DNA of 64,000 nt from Vicugna pacos. Taxonomy: Eukaryota; Chordata; Mammalia; Artiodactyla; Camelidae. Below are positions 11,905 through 23,580 of the stretch, piece by piece. The position numbers and the translations under genes were made by a program. Position 1 is the stretch's first letter; each line of letters begins with the position of its first letter. The stretch is taken from positions 4,092,001 through 4,156,000 of the forward strand of contig NC_133007.1 of assembly GCF_048564905.1 (NCBI RefSeq). Direction: 5' to 3'. The notes beneath the pieces are model-generated. The model did no database searches and was not told where the DNA came from. It saw nothing but the letters and a program-made list of their open reading frames with translations.

Positions 11905-12060
11905 AGTCATAGCAGGAAGAGCACGAGTTTGGGGTCAGAAAAACCGACGTGTAAATTCTGAACCTGCCGCTCATTACCTGTGTGACCTCAGGTAAGTTAC
12001 TTAACCTCTCAGAGCCTCAATATTGTCATCTGTAAACTGGAGTTATAACAATAATCACCT
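11905..12060 (+). mobile_element. MIR SINE, sense
   Basis: It contains 'gcaggaagagcacgagtttg', 'attacctgtgtgacctcagg', 'agttacttaacctctcagag' and 'cctcaatattgtcatctgta', the MIR head and core in consensus order. Confidence 0.78.
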
Positions 12061-12290
12061 ATCAATTGTTACATGCCAGATATGTGTCGTATTCTAAGTG
12101 TCACATTAACTAAATTACCTTCACAACAACCTTCTGAGGTACTGACTGTTATGACCCTCAATTTACAGGCAAGACCAGTCTCAGACAGGCTGCACAGCTT
12201 GCCTAAGACCACCAGCTAGGCGTTCTCAGAGTTCAGGTGTAGACCCAGGCAGTCCGGCTCCAGACCCCAGCGTCCCAACCGTCTGCCTTC
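12061..12290 (-). mobile_element. MIR SINE, antisense
   Basis: In reverse orientation it shows 'acatgccagatatgtgtcg', 'cacaacaaccttctgaggta', 'ctcaatttacaggcaagacc', 'caccagctaggcgttctcag' and 'agacccaggcagtccggctc'. It forms a back-to-back pair with the sense MIR just before it. Confidence 0.72.
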
Positions 12291-12699
12291 CTGCCTCTTT
12301 CCCTTCACGATGACCAGGAATCTCACTCACTGATCTGACATACACGGAGGGCATGGCCATACATGTGCTGCCTCAGGGACTCTCTCCTGGCACCCTGGAA
12401 GAGAATTCAGAAAGAGCGCGGCTTCGGTAACTCAGGGTCAGATTAGATTTACCTTTGAAATGACCGAGCTGGTATGAACGGTTATTTTTTGTTGTTATGA
12501 GCAATCTGGCAAAAGCCTCTGCCTCAAATAGTGGCAGGACATTTTCCTGCCATCCTTACTGGTCCACTTGGTGGAAGGTATTTGGTTCTGTAATGTTTGC
12601 TCTGTGCTCTGTTGCTAAGGAAAATGTGATGCCGTCAGACAGAAAGGCCTGGGACGCAAGGCCAGTCAAGTGAAGGAGGCTTGCTGAGCGAGCCACCCT
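12291..12699. other. No gene or repeat recognised
   Basis: Unique sequence. A word like GTTGCTAAGGAAAA near 12610 is a weak RFX half-site resemblance and is not called as a feature. Confidence 0.45.
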
Positions 12700-12925
12700 G
12701 CGGCACACACACTGTCCCTTCACCCCGCTTCATGTGCCTTCCCAGGACCCCTCCCACCTGACATAATACACTTATTTGTTCGTATGTTGTCTGTCCTCCC
12801 ACAAAATTACGAGCTCCTAGGGCCAGAGCTTTGCCTGCGTGCTTCCCTGCTGCACGGTCTTTGTCTGGAACAGCGCCCCTCCGAGAGTGGATTCTCTGTA
12901 CTTGTAGAGTGAAGAGTGGACAACG
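12700..12925 (+). mobile_element. L2 LINE 3' end, sense
   Basis: 'cttatttgttcgtatgttgt', 'ctgtcctcccacaaaattac', 'gagctcctagggccagagct' and 'tctttgtctggaacagcgcc' follow the L2 3' UTR. It is diverged. Confidence 0.55.
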
Positions 12926-13448
12926 TCTTCAGCCCCAGTTTTCCAGTAAATACAGAAAGATTCTTCATGTGTTATTGTTCACACCCATTCCTGACAGGAA
13001 CTGACGGTAGAATCTTAAAATCTTAGAATCTAAAGAGAAGGAAGGTCCAGATATGGTGCAGAATCAGAGGTTGTGTTTCCTTTAGCGCTTGAGTGCAGGG
13101 TGCCGGGTACAGCCAGACAAGAGCGCTCAGAGGATGCACAGAAGGGAATAAAACATGGAGGTGGTGCTGCTGTGAGCACCACGAATAAGGTCCAATTTGG
13201 GAAATTCCTTTCAGAATTTGGTCCCAGGAAAAGATATTATCTCTCCCAAAGACAATGAGGAGAAAATAACCATGTGCTGCACTTTTTGCTTCGGCTGCTT
13301 GGAAGCATGGAAACAAACATATCACTCAGCAATAGTAGTGGTACTGACTCAGCCTATGGGTTTAGAATCTCTCTCTCTCTCTTTCTGATATACACATACA
13401 ATGATTGAATGTAGGTTTCTGATGTATACCTAATCTGCTTCTATTTTG
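12926..13448. other. No gene recognised; short (CT)n run
   Basis: Mostly unique. A (CT)8-type run lies at 13368-13384. The minus-strand frame at 13023-13325 has no recognisable motif. Confidence 0.45.
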
Positions 13449-13458
13449 ATAAATTTAT

Positions 13459-13959
13459 AAGATGTGGTGTATATACATATATATATACACACACACAATG
13501 AAATATTACTCAGCCATAAAAAGAATGAAATATTGCCATTTGCAGCAACATAAATGAACCTAGAGATCATCACACTAAGTCAGGCAGAGAAAGATAAATA
13601 TTATATGATATCACTTATATGTGGAATCTAAAAAATAATACAAATGAATTTATTCACAAAATAGAAACAGACTCATAGGCTTAGAAAACAAACTTATGGT
13701 TACCAAAGAGAAAGGGGGGGGGTTATAAATTAAGAGTATGGGATTAACAGGAACTCACTACTATATATAAAAAAAACAGCAAGGATTTACCATACAGCAC
13801 AGGGAGCTATAGTCAATATCTTGTAATAACCTATAATGAAAAAGAATCTGGAAAATATATATATAACTGAATCGCTTTGCTGTACACCTGAAACTAACAC
13901 AGTATTGTAAACCAACTACACTTCAATAACATTTTTTTAAATAAAAAATCTAAAAAATA
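13459..13959 (+). mobile_element. 5'-truncated LINE-1, older subfamily, with target duplication
   Basis: Only the very end of ORF2 ('tgaaatattactcagccata', 'attgccatttgcagcaaca') and the 3' UTR remain. The end is 'cacttcaataacattttttt'. A 10-bp repeat ATAAATTTAT occurs at 13449-13458 and 13960-13969. It is AT-rich, so weaker evidence than for the other copies, but it fits the element's ends. More internal differences than the copies at 5482 and 8107 suggest an earlier insertion. Confidence 0.88.
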
Positions 13960-13969
13960 ATAAATTTAT

Positions 13970-14399
13970 TACATATGTTTCTTGCGTTGCAAACCATCTC
14001 AAATTTAGTAAGTAGGATATAAATGTAAATATCCAAAGAAAGAAAGAAATTAGAGGAGGCCTAGAGAAACCAGCACTGTGGGTCAGGCTGCTGGCCCTGG
14101 AGGAGCCTCTCCCTTTCGGGGTCCCCGGTTTGACCTCCCTCTCTGGTCCTTGCCGCCCCACCCCCACGCTGCCCTGGCTCTGGGGGCAAGCAGTGGTCTC
14201 GTCTCTTTCCACCTGTTCTTCTGTGTCTCTCAGACCAGCCACACATCTGACAAATCTGACCTTGAGCTCTTCTGTCTAAACTCCTTCCGGGATGCCCCCT
14301 GCCCCGCAGAGCACAGTCCATGGAGCCGTGTAGACTCCCCAGCCACGTTCCACATCACGCCTCCCCCAAATTCAGACTTAGCCACGTGATTCTGTTGAT
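13970..14399. other. No gene recognised
   Basis: GC-richer unique sequence. Overlapping frames on both strands (about 100 codons each) reflect composition and are not evidence of coding. Confidence 0.45.
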
Positions 14400-14862
14400 G
14401 AAAGTGTATTGCATGCCTACTGCATGCCTGGCACTTTGCCCTGGGGGTGTGGAGCCGGCGAGCCTAGCTGTCTCAGTGAAGCCCCCTCCACACTCCATCT
14501 CTCACATCTCCCGTGTCCCACCTTGTGTACGGCATGTATTCCTCTAGTCTTTTGCTCAAGTTCACACCGGTGGACAGGGACTGACTTAGGTTTATGGTTT
14601 ACTTCCTCTGCTTGACTCTGAGGTCATGGAGAGCACGAGCCCTCATCCATTCATCTCGATGTCTTCAGAGTACGGAGGCCGGCACACGGTGGGTGCTGAG
14701 ATGTGTGTGTACATATATAACACACACATATATATTACATGCACATATAAATACTTGTGTATGTGTGTATAATAAGTTTTTAATTGAGGAAATTAAGACC
14801 ATGAGAGGCAGAAAGAATAGGGCTTTTCACATAGTATGTGCTCACTAAATATTTGTTTATGG
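14400..14862 (+). mobile_element. L2 LINE 3' end interrupted by a microsatellite
   Basis: 'tctgaggtcatggagagcac', 'ctcgatgtcttcagagtacg' and 'ggcacacggtgggtgctgag' match an L2 3' end. After the TG/TA-rich tract a second tip, 'cacatagtatgtgctcact' with 'aaatatttgtttatggg', matches the same end again. The left boundary is uncertain. Confidence 0.5.
14701..14770. repeat. TG/CA/TA compound microsatellite
   Basis: Alternating TG, CA and TA dinucleotides run for about 70 bases with interruptions, a purine-pyrimidine alternating tract. Confidence 0.85.
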
Positions 14863-15124
14863 GAAGAAAAAAAATGAAGTTCAGAGATACCCAATAACTG
14901 CTTAAGGGAAAGTTTTGGATGGGCTGCATAAGCAGTGAACGTACGTGTGGGAGAGCCACGTCTTCTTTTGAAAGAAGATACAGTGACTGAATCTTTGAAT
15001 GTGTGTATTTAGTTCGAGTTAATAAACTTGAACTTGAACATCAACTGTAAATAGGAAAGCTGACTGAGCAGCTGAAGATCGAACAGCCAAGCCCGCACGA
15101 AGCATCCTAGTGAAGCACTGTTGC

Positions 15125-15350
15125 ATTAAAGGCGCGCACTCTGGACCCGGATGGACCCTGGGTTCAGTCTGCCTTATCAAGTTGTCTTGCCTCCACCGCT
15201 AACCAATTGGATAACTTTGGGCAAGTTAATTAACTTTTCAGAGCCTCGGTTTCCTATATAAAATAAGAATAAAAATTACCCAGTTCACAGGTTATATGAG
15301 TCTGAAATGAGACAAACCACGTGGTGTGTGAGGAGCACAGTGAGGATGCT
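15125..15350 (+). mobile_element. MIR SINE, sense
   Basis: 'attaaaggcgcgcactctgg' with 'cctgggttcagtctgcctta', then 'aactttgggcaagttaatta' and 'agagcctcggtttcctatat' follow the MIR consensus. The 3' part is decayed. Confidence 0.72.
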
Positions 15351-16574
15351 GCCAGTACCAACGGCCAAATAAGACATCAAAGCTGATTCCAGACTGACCT
15401 CCTAATTCACAGAAAGAGCCATGTTAACTTTTCACGTAAGTATAAAAATGTTTACTAAACCCCAAAATATTTTAAGCTGAATCATATGCAATAATCAATA
15501 TTCAACTCTTCCTGACCTTTTATTGTGGCAGTAGCTCTTCGCGGCCCAGGACTTCCTGTCTGGTGCGGCTGGCCACTGACCACGCGGAGGCGGAGTCCTT
15601 AGATCGCCTCTGTCTGCTCTGACTGCCTTCCCTCGGCCGGCTTGTTCCTTTATGCTTGTTCCTAACGCACGCTCTGCTTCTCTCTAGAAAGTTCTCACAG
15701 AGACTCCACGTCCGCAGCAACCAGGCTGCCTGTGAAGTTCACTTGGCAATTAATCCCCTGCTGCCTCACGACAAGCCCTCTGTTGCCCTGAGCTGTTACG
15801 TGAACCTTGTGTGGGTCTTAGCGTTTGCAGGCCAGAAGCTACCAGCAGGGACAGAAAGCAACCCGGCCTCCTGACTGGGGAAAGGCTACGCGGGCTGGGG
15901 GGCACTGGCTCGAGGAGCTGGGAACAGGAGACTGGAGAGGAGGAGGCACAAAAGCCACGCGCCAGACAGCGGCCACCAGCGTCCCGACAAGGGGTCTGAG
16001 GGACGGAAAGGACTTGTTCTGTTCAAATCCAAGATGTAAGGAAGTGGGATCCACAGAAAGCGTCTTGAGCAAGAGGCTGAGAAGTCTTGTGACCTAAAAT
16101 CTGAGGCATGTGATTATTCTTCACCTCGGTTCAGAAGAAAAGAGAGCCTTTGTTCAGGAGTGATACTCAGGGGACAGCCCCGCAGGGGGATGTAAAGTGC
16201 ACTTTCTAGACACTGCCCGAGAGGAGGTGGCATTTCTACAAGGTTGGATTCTACGGGACCAGAAGACGCTACGTTCCCAGCTCTCGTCTGTCTTCTAGCT
16301 TCCCGATGGCTCGTTCTCCAGGGGAGGCACTGTGCTCAGACTGTTCTTGTAACCTGCACAAGGTCTACCTAGCGGTAGAAGCACTGTAAGTGCTTAAAAA
16401 AGTCTGCTGGGGTGATAGACTGGGGCATCCAGTCCCTCCACCAGACAGGATATAAGGATGCAAGAAGGGAGGCAAATCCTTGTAGTTATAATTTTGGATA
16501 CTCCTAGTAGCTGGGTGCCCAGTGGGTTCTGTGTTTCTTAACCTCACCTTGAGACTTTAAGGGCTTCACTACCA
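15351..16574. other. No gene recognised
   Basis: Unique sequence of about 1.2 kb with a GC-richer centre (15530-16000). A pyrimidine tract ending in AG near 15687 looks like a splice acceptor, but the frame after it does not resemble a known protein and no donor partner stands out. Confidence 0.45.
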
Positions 16575-16765
16575 TTCATATGTATGGAGTATGCTTCCTA
16601 CATAATACTTAGTATCTCGTTGAACCCTGCATCATAGATGAGATGGGTATTATCATTCTATTTTAATGATGACTCAGAGGCTCAGAGAGGTTAAGGAACT
16701 TGCCTCAGGCCACACAGCTAGAAAGGGGCAGGCAGCAATTTGGGCTTCTGACTTCTGTTCCTAGC
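16575..16765 (-). mobile_element. MIR SINE, antisense
   Basis: 'gatgagatgggtattatcat', 'gactcagaggctcagagagg', 'ttaaggaacttgcctcaggc' and 'cacacagctagaaagggg' give a clear reverse MIR core and head. Confidence 0.78.
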
Positions 16766-17629
16766 TTTGGATAACTTTCTTCTCATGAACACTCACAGAA
16801 AGCCATGTCCAGAGAGGGGAGGAGGAGGCGGGGAGGGGGTGGAGAATGGGGTTGCCATTTGTCTCATCATTCAGCAGCGTTTCTGGGTGTGCGCATTGAT
16901 CCCAGACTGCTCTGCGCTCGCATCCTTGCCTTCCAGGTAGAGGTGTACCCCCCACCCCCCATCTCCTCACCCCACCCCCTGCTCCCGGTCTCAAGGGCTA
17001 AGGAGTGATGGATGAAAGGTAAGCTTCTGGCCAGGAAGCTTCTGGTGGGTCAGGAAGCTGGCCAGGCTGCCAAGGGCCGCACCAACGAGCAGGGGGGCCA
17101 GGAGGGCTGGATGGATGATCTTGATTCAGTCTGTGTCTGACTCTAGAACCTGTCTCCTAAGCCTGGAGCAAATCTCCGCTTAGCTACCATTTTCACTCCC
17201 TCCTGCGTGGCTGCCACAGCCGCACATGGCCCCTGGCTCAAAAGCGCTACATATGTTCCTCCTAATTAGTATGTGACGTGGCGGCTCACAGCTAAGACAA
17301 CAGTACTTTCGGGCTGTCTCTCCCTACGGTGCAAGGCAGATGACAAGTGGGCCTTTTGTCTTTCACATGCTATCTGGACTGTGACATGCCCCAACGGACA
17401 ATCCAGGCGGCAGTGGGTCGCGAGCTTCAGTGCAAGATGTGACATGTGTCAGGAAAATGAGCTGGCTTCCTCTTCATGTCAAAAGCTTGCTTTTTGTGAG
17501 AGTCCAGGATAGCTACCAGGTGGCTCCCTTTGTCTGGTGGGTGGACCGTGGTGAGGCAACCCCCCAGAGCTGATTCTCTTGGTGAGACAACTGGGTATTA
17601 AAGATCCTGTGTTTCCCGGCCTCAGCCTG
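16766..17629. other. No gene recognised
   Basis: GC-moderate unique sequence with a C-rich stretch at 16946-16986. The frames here have low-complexity composition. Confidence 0.45.
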
Positions 17630-17790
17630 ACACCAGATTTACCCGGTAGCCTTAAGCAAGTTGCCAAACCTCTCCCAACCTCTGCTTCCTCGATGGTAAC
17701 ACAGCTGTTCTGGAGTTTGTTAATAGTCCCGGGGAAGAGTTAATAAAATGAATCGTGAGACAAACCAATAAATATTAGTCAAAGCTGACA
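17630..17790 (+). mobile_element. MIR SINE, sense, diverged
   Basis: 'ttaagcaagttgccaaacct', 'cccaacctctgcttcctcga' and the later 'ccaataaatattagtcaaag' match the MIR core and 3' end order with many differences. Confidence 0.55.
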
Positions 17791-18339
17791 ACGATGATGC
17801 TTTTGCAAATATGAAAGTGCCCCAGGAAGACAAGCTTGTCTGATTCTTCTGAGTGACTCCCGTAAGGCTGGGCTGGCCCCCAGGTACTAGCACGGAGCTG
17901 CTACACAAAGAGACTGACATCTGCATCTTATTCTCTTCGCTCTTCCCACTTGGCTTCTATTTAGATGGCTGTCTAAGGGGACGCCATCAATATCCCATTA
18001 GTCACGACTGGGCTAAAGGTGTCTTTGTGTCCGGGTTTGTCATTAATCTGCAGCAGTGGTGTGGTGACAGCATCAGCAGGGCACGCCAGCTGGGATGTCA
18101 GAGGAACGGACTCCATCCCACCGGAGGACGCGATGGATCAAGACAGATCAGAAGCATTCCAGCCCAAGGTTCCGGGAAAGATCCCCAGAGGCTGAAGGCA
18201 GCTTCTGACCAGAGATGTGCTCCTCGAGGAGAAATGTGTACATGCAGTTCAAAGCCTTTTGTCCTCAGCGTTCTTAAAGTTTATGAAAATCTACTGCTGC
18301 TGAATTTCAATTAAGGACTTTTTTCCATGACTGAAGTTA
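17791..18339. other. No gene or repeat recognised
   Basis: The frame 17853-18314 (153 codons, plus strand) has no signal peptide, domain or recognised relative and is treated as chance. Confidence 0.45.
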
Positions 18340-18520
18340 TCTTTGCATTCAATAATCTTTTACTGAGCACGTCTTAATGCACCACGAGCACCTCCCTCCC
18401 TCCTCAGCACTAGAGATGTTAAGGATGAAAAAGGCGTGATGCTGGCGTTAAAGAGCTTACAGTCCGTCAGGAGGACCAACACAAGGTAGACAACCTCAGT
18501 ACGTGCTGAGGAGACCTAAA
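18340..18520 (-). mobile_element. L2 LINE 3' end, antisense
   Basis: 'gcattcaataatcttttact', 'gagcacgtcttaatgcacc', 'actagagatgttaaggatga' and 'ttaaagagcttacagtccgt' follow the reverse complement of the L2 3' UTR. The stretch to about 18960 may be further L2 but is too decayed to claim. Confidence 0.58.
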
Positions 18521-19079
18521 TCCGGGATGCTGCGGGAGACAGATGGGGGGCCTGACGCGGCAGGAGGAGTGGCTTCTGGTTGAGGATGACCGATCAGCCC
18601 CACACGGTTAACTTCTCTCTCTCCCTTAAGAGATTATAACCAGTACTGTAATGGGGGTATATTGTGAGCATAAACCCACAGTGATGTAGAAAAGGCAAGA
18701 AGTGCCTTTAGACGAGAGACTTTTAGCCCATCAGTGGGAGAAAGTGTATGGCGGGGAAGGACTGGGGATGAAGGCTGTGGCCGCAGTGACCCAGAGCACC
18801 AGAGGTGAGAGGTGAGTGGGGCTCAGGAAGGCCCAGAAGGTAGAACTCGGGCCGGACCGAGTTGAGCACTGGAGTCTGACAGGCGGCAGGAATCAGGAGG
18901 ATTCATCGAGGGCCTTTATGAGAGAGGCTGTCTGTGAGACCGTCTCCCTCCCCACAGTATATCGAGCTGCTGAGTGTCAGTCACCACAATAAGTTAGGGT
19001 GTCCTTCAAAGCACTGACTGCCCCTGTAGTGTTTAGAAGTCCTTCCGAGGAAGACGGGCTTTGTGCTCCTTCACCCTAA

Positions 19080-19309
19080 TGCGGCGTTCTCACAGCGAGT
19101 ATTTTGTCCCCAACAGGGGACATTAGGTAGTGTCCAGAGAAGACATTCTTGGTTGTCTGGGAGGACAACCAACGTGGGACAGGTGCTACTGGCATCTGGA
19201 GGGCAGAGGCCAGTGATGCTGCTAAGTATCCTGCAATGTACAGGAGAGACCCACACGACGAAGAGCTACCTGGCCCCGAACGTCACTGGTGCCAAATTTG
19301 AGAAGCCTG
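19080..19309 (+). mobile_element. MER20 (hAT-Charlie non-autonomous DNA transposon)
   Basis: A nearly full-length match to the roughly 220-bp MER20 consensus: 'ttttgtccccaacaggggac', 'attaggtagtgtccagagaa', 'tgctactggcatctggaggg', 'gccagtgatgctgctaagta', 'tcctgcaatgtacaggagag' and the closing 'caaatttgagaagcctg'. The terminal inverted repeats are degraded. It is ancient, shared across placental mammals, and non-coding. Confidence 0.85.
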
Positions 19310-19312
19310 CTC

Positions 19313-20814
19313 TAACGCGAAGCCCTCCGGTCTACAGAGCCCACACGCACAAGCCTCAAGCAGCGCCCCGCAACCATTGCAGCAACGTCCCACTGCAGGC
19401 ACCAAGGGCAACTCAACGCGCCTGGTCCGTGCTGGATGCCGTGGGCGACGCTCTAGGGCAGATCAGGAAGCGGACATTGAGAGCATGGGGTGGGGAGGTT
19501 TCAGCATTGGTTAGAAAACTCTGAGAGTGTGCATCCAGATTTTATTTTTTAAAGAAGGAAAAGAAAGCATAAGAATTAGGAAAAAAGAAGGGAAAGGTCC
19601 TGTTACATGACGGGTGACAGAGCTGACCACAGTACCCACCGCCGGCCAGCAGAGGGCAGCTGGGGCAACAGAGCAGGACGACGGGGACTTCTGCCCTCCA
19701 GGGAGGCAAACCCAGGGATGAGCACTCACTAGCAGAAGTCAGGGGTTCAACTGGGATTACAAGCAGGAAAAAGAGAAGGCAGCTGCTCACTGACCCCAGG
19801 ACAACACACAGCGAGCCGACACCTGCTGACTCCTGCAGGAACAGGGACTGCATAGTCCTCCCGCCCACCTGCACCCTTGCACTATTACCAAGTGACCTCT
19901 CCAATTTCCACGAAAACTCCCTGCAGGCTCATAAAGCCCAGTTTGTAAATTTAAAATAGGTAGAGCTTGACTCTCTGAGGCGTGCCAGAGCTTACTCCTG
20001 CCAGCAGGGTTCTGCGGCCCACCAGGAACCTTTTGGGGAATCCTCGGGGTAGGACAAGATGGACAGAGCAGCCCACCAGCCAGCTGTCGCCCCTCTCTTC
20101 TTCTCCTGCAGCTGCATTCACCTAAAGCACCACAAGGGCGATGGAGTCACCTGTCCCCTCCACCTGCCCTCAACTGCGGCTACTCTGGGGGGCTAAAGTG
20201 CCCTCTGCCCCTCCCCGGTGGTTCTCAGACCAGCCCTGGCCAGCCTGCCAGTGGTCTTGTCTGGGCTGGCTTGCTGGAGTCCATTTTGAGAGGACAGTCA
20301 AAGGAGAGAGGTGAACATTAGTGGAAAATTGGGCTGATGCATGATGGTAGGAACTCTGCTAAGATTTCTCCAGTTATCAGCATTCCTTTTCAATCACCCG
20401 TTGAAGCTAAAGGGAACAGTCAGGTCCACGTGTGACAAATCAGGTTTTAGTCTTGGGTGTTCCGTGGAGACAGTTGCCACCCATCACAGAGCCAGCTCAC
20501 CGCTGTGTGATTAGCCAGAAGAGTATTTACTGTCATAACACAGCTCAGGGATATCAAAACATGCTTCTCATTCCACCGGATTACTTTGAATAAAATGTTA
20601 ATTCATAATATGTTCTCTCACTTCTTTTAAAGACTTTAAGTCAAGCCTTTCGGGGAAGAAGTTAGTGTCTGGCAGCAGGCATATGGTTAAAGTGGCTCGT
20701 GGACTCTGGCTCCACAGAGAGAAGAAAAATCTGAACCCCCCTCGGCCTGCCTGGGGACGTTACAGAATGAATGTTAACGTAATGAGTTCATAATAGGCAA
20801 TACAGTTCATTTTA
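19313..20814. other. No gene recognised; holds a strong CTCF-like motif
   Basis: About 1.5 kb with no assignable repeat. Apart from the CTCF-like core at 19646-19660 nothing stands out. The 120-codon minus-strand frame at 19542-19904 is hydrophobic in places but has no start context or relative. Confidence 0.45.
19646..19660 (+). promoter_or_regulatory. CTCF core motif (15 of 15)
   Basis: CCAGCAGAGGGCAGC matches every position of the degenerate CTCF core CCASYAGRKGGCRSY. It is preceded by GG and followed by TGGGG. It lies in non-repeat sequence about 340 bases after the MER20. CTCF sites organise chromatin loops and boundaries; occupancy cannot be told from sequence. Confidence 0.5.
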
Positions 20815-21120
20815 ATTAGGATCCTACAATCCTAGAAATTAAGTTGGACGAGACCTATTAGGTCATCTGGCCTGTCGCCTTCCCGTCCCCTCTTCGGGGC
20901 AGCATTGCTCCCTGGGGTCTGCTTGCGGACGCATGCTTCAGTCAGATTCAAACAACCGCGGCGATGAGGTTTGCATCGTTCCCCTTGGGAAATTATTGCA
21001 CAGTCTAATGGATTTCACCATGATTATGTTTTTTTCCCAGAGATTCAGCCCAAATTTCTCTTTGCTTGAGTTTGTCACATTTTTCCTCATTATGTACCCT
21101 CAGATTAAAAAAAAAAACTA
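20815..21120 (+). mobile_element. CR1/L3-like ancient LINE 3' region
   Basis: 'aggatcctacaatcctagaa', 'gacctattaggtcatctggc', a middle 'ccttgggaaattattgcaca' with 'gtctaatggatttcaccat', and 'cagagattcagcccaaattt' with 'ctctttgcttgagtttgtca' follow the order of amniote CR1/L3 3' ends. Such relics are very old in mammals. The homology is by eye. Confidence 0.5.
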
Positions 21121-22304
21121 CCACAAAAACGACAGTGAGAAAGACCACGTCTCTATTTCCAACTCTTTAGCAATAAAGTTGGGAATCTCCACCCAGGCCA
21201 CTTTCTCAGATCCAGATTTGTAAGTGAGCGAGGGCGCCACTCTTTGTTTCTACCCACGTAAGATCCTTTCCTTTTCTCGTAAGAGGAATCCACAGCCTTA
21301 CCAGGACGGGGCCAACTTTGAGCTCCACCGTACAGCGGACATTATTCAGGCCTCTCTGCCTTGTCTGCCCCCTGCCCCCTACAGAGACCGCGATACATTT
21401 GTCAGTGTTTGAGATGCTCTCTGTATCTGTTGAATGGAGTTCATCCTTTTGGCTTTGGGGGATGTAACCTAAGACTTTACCTTCATTAGAATCACTGTCA
21501 CCCAATGAAGCTGCTTGGTCCATATTACGTTTCCTTGGATGAATCTTGGATTCCTCCAAAGAATCTTAGAACTCCAAGCTGGCCGAGGGAGTAAAGAGGT
21601 TCGGAGCCTCTTCAAGTCATCCATTCCGCATGTGTGCGTGTGACGTGCAGAGGGAAGCAGCAGCACCGGGGGAGGGAAACGATGGAGCAGCAGCAGCAGG
21701 GCTGCAGGGGAAAACACAGCCCGCGCTGACAACCTTCTATTTATAAAGGAGAATTGAGTCCCACGCACGGTGGGACTGTGACTCATTAGAACTCCTTAAT
21801 TAAGAGGAAGGCCTCCCTGGTGATTTTACTTCCTCGGGTTTGTTTTTGGTTATTATTATTACTATAATACGGGAAAGACTGCAGGGCCCTGCTCTGAGAG
21901 AGGACCATTCTTCTGAGCACCACACAACGCTGAAAAAAACACTAATGAATTCAGAGCAGAGCCAGGACTCAATTGTAGCTTCTTGCTGTCCTGCAAGAAA
22001 TGGTCCCTAAATGTAATTCCACTGAATTATTCTCCTGGATGGCCACGCAGGCTGAGTGGGATGGGTGGAGAGGAGATGACTCTCAAAGTGTGATTTAATG
22101 ACAGAAAGGGCACAGGGCACACATGACCGGGCTTGTTCTATTGCCAAACCCAGGCCCACTCATCCATTCCTTCCTTCCTCCTCTCCATCTTCATTTACTG
22201 CTTGCTCTTCTGGAGCCGGGCACCACGCCAGGTACGGGGGACAGTTGTCCCAGCACTGGAGTGGCAAACCACCATTCCTTCACCTTCCTTTGTGGTGGAA
22301 GTGA
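21121..22304. other. No gene or repeat recognised
   Basis: Unique sequence. A short GCA-rich patch at 21655-21700 is low-complexity. The minus-strand frames of 105-117 codons have no domain. Confidence 0.45.
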
Positions 22305-23322
22305 AAACTAATTTTGAATCTTTTAAAATGGATTACAAAATTCTGTAAAGATGTACAAAGTGAGAGAAAATGACATAATGAACACTTGTCTGCCCACTAC
22401 CTCCCTCTACCCAGTCTTACCATTTTGAGTCATTTGCTTTAGGCTTAAAAAAAAAAAAAGATCACAACTATAATTGAAATCTTCCAGGTACCCCTCCTCC
22501 GAGCTGCCCTTCAGGGGGCCACAGCCATAAACTTGATGGTTGTCATTCCCACTCATGTTTTACAGTACTCTTCACAATGTGTGTCTTCTGTGTACATCCA
22601 AAAGTAACCAGTAGGAATGTTTTATATGCTTTCAAGCTTTATACAAATGGTACCCCATTACACATACTCTTTTGTAATTTGCTTTCTTTTATTCTGCATT
22701 ATGTTTTTGAGATGTAACCACGTTAATACGTGTAATTCTAGTCCAGGCATTTCAGTTATTACATAATATTCCATGGCAGCAGCATCCCATAACGTTTAAT
22801 TAGCCACTCTTGATGGTCCTTTAGCTTCCTCTTATTTTGTTCTATTACTAACAATGTTGCAATCAACACTCTTCTAAAAATCTTTCATTACATGCCTTTA
22901 TTGTTTCATTAGATTATATGCCTAGAAGTGGGATCTCTGGCTTAATGTGATTATAACCAAGGACAAAGCAGCGCAGGAGAATTTTCACCTACCCCACATC
23001 CTTGCCTGTACTTGTCACGATCAGACCTGTAAAATCTGGGTCAAGCTGAGGAGTGAGTGAGTAACGGTGTCTTTTCATGGTTTTAATTGGCAGTTTGTTA
23101 CTTACTGGGGACCTTGAGCCTCTTTTCATGTGCCAGATGACAATCAATGACTGTCATCTTGTGTTTTGTGTTTTCTGGTGTTTTTTTTCTTATTGAGTTG
23201 TAATTCTGTAAAAATTCTGGATACTAGGTCTTTATCAATTATCTGTGTTTCTAATATTTTCTCCATGTCTCGGGCTTATCTTTAATCTTTGTTTATGGTG
23301 TATTTCATTAAAAAAGAAGTTT

Positions 23323-23445
23323 TAGGGGGAAGGGTATAGCTCAAGTGGTAGAGCGCATGCTCAGCCCCCAAGAGGTCCCGGGTTCAATCCCCAGTACCTC
23401 CTCCAAGCGGAAATCAATGAAGAAACCTAATTACCTCCCCCTCAG
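23323..23445 (+). mobile_element. Vic-1-type camelid tRNA-derived SINE
   Basis: The head holds an A box (TAGCTCAAGTGG) and a B box (GGTTCAATCC), the internal RNA polymerase III promoter, followed by CCAGTACCTCCTCC and an ending CCTAATTACCTCCCCCTCAG. Target duplications AAAAAAGAAGTTT (23310-23322) and AAAAAAGAAATTT (23446-23458) flank it. It sits inside the antisense L1M. It is diagnostic of camelids. Confidence 0.92.
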
Positions 23446-23580
23446 AAAAAAGAAATTTCAGATTCAGTGTTAATGTAGTCAGATTGGTCACTATGTTATT
23501 CTTCTTTTTCATTTATTGTCTAAGAAATCTAGCTCCTAAGTCAAAGATGCTTTTCCCACATTTCCTTCTAGAAGTATTAT

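Noticed and set aside
15650-15800. Splice-acceptor-like pyrimidine tract with AG and an open frame after it
   Set aside because: No matching donor, no recognisable protein, and such tracts are common by chance.
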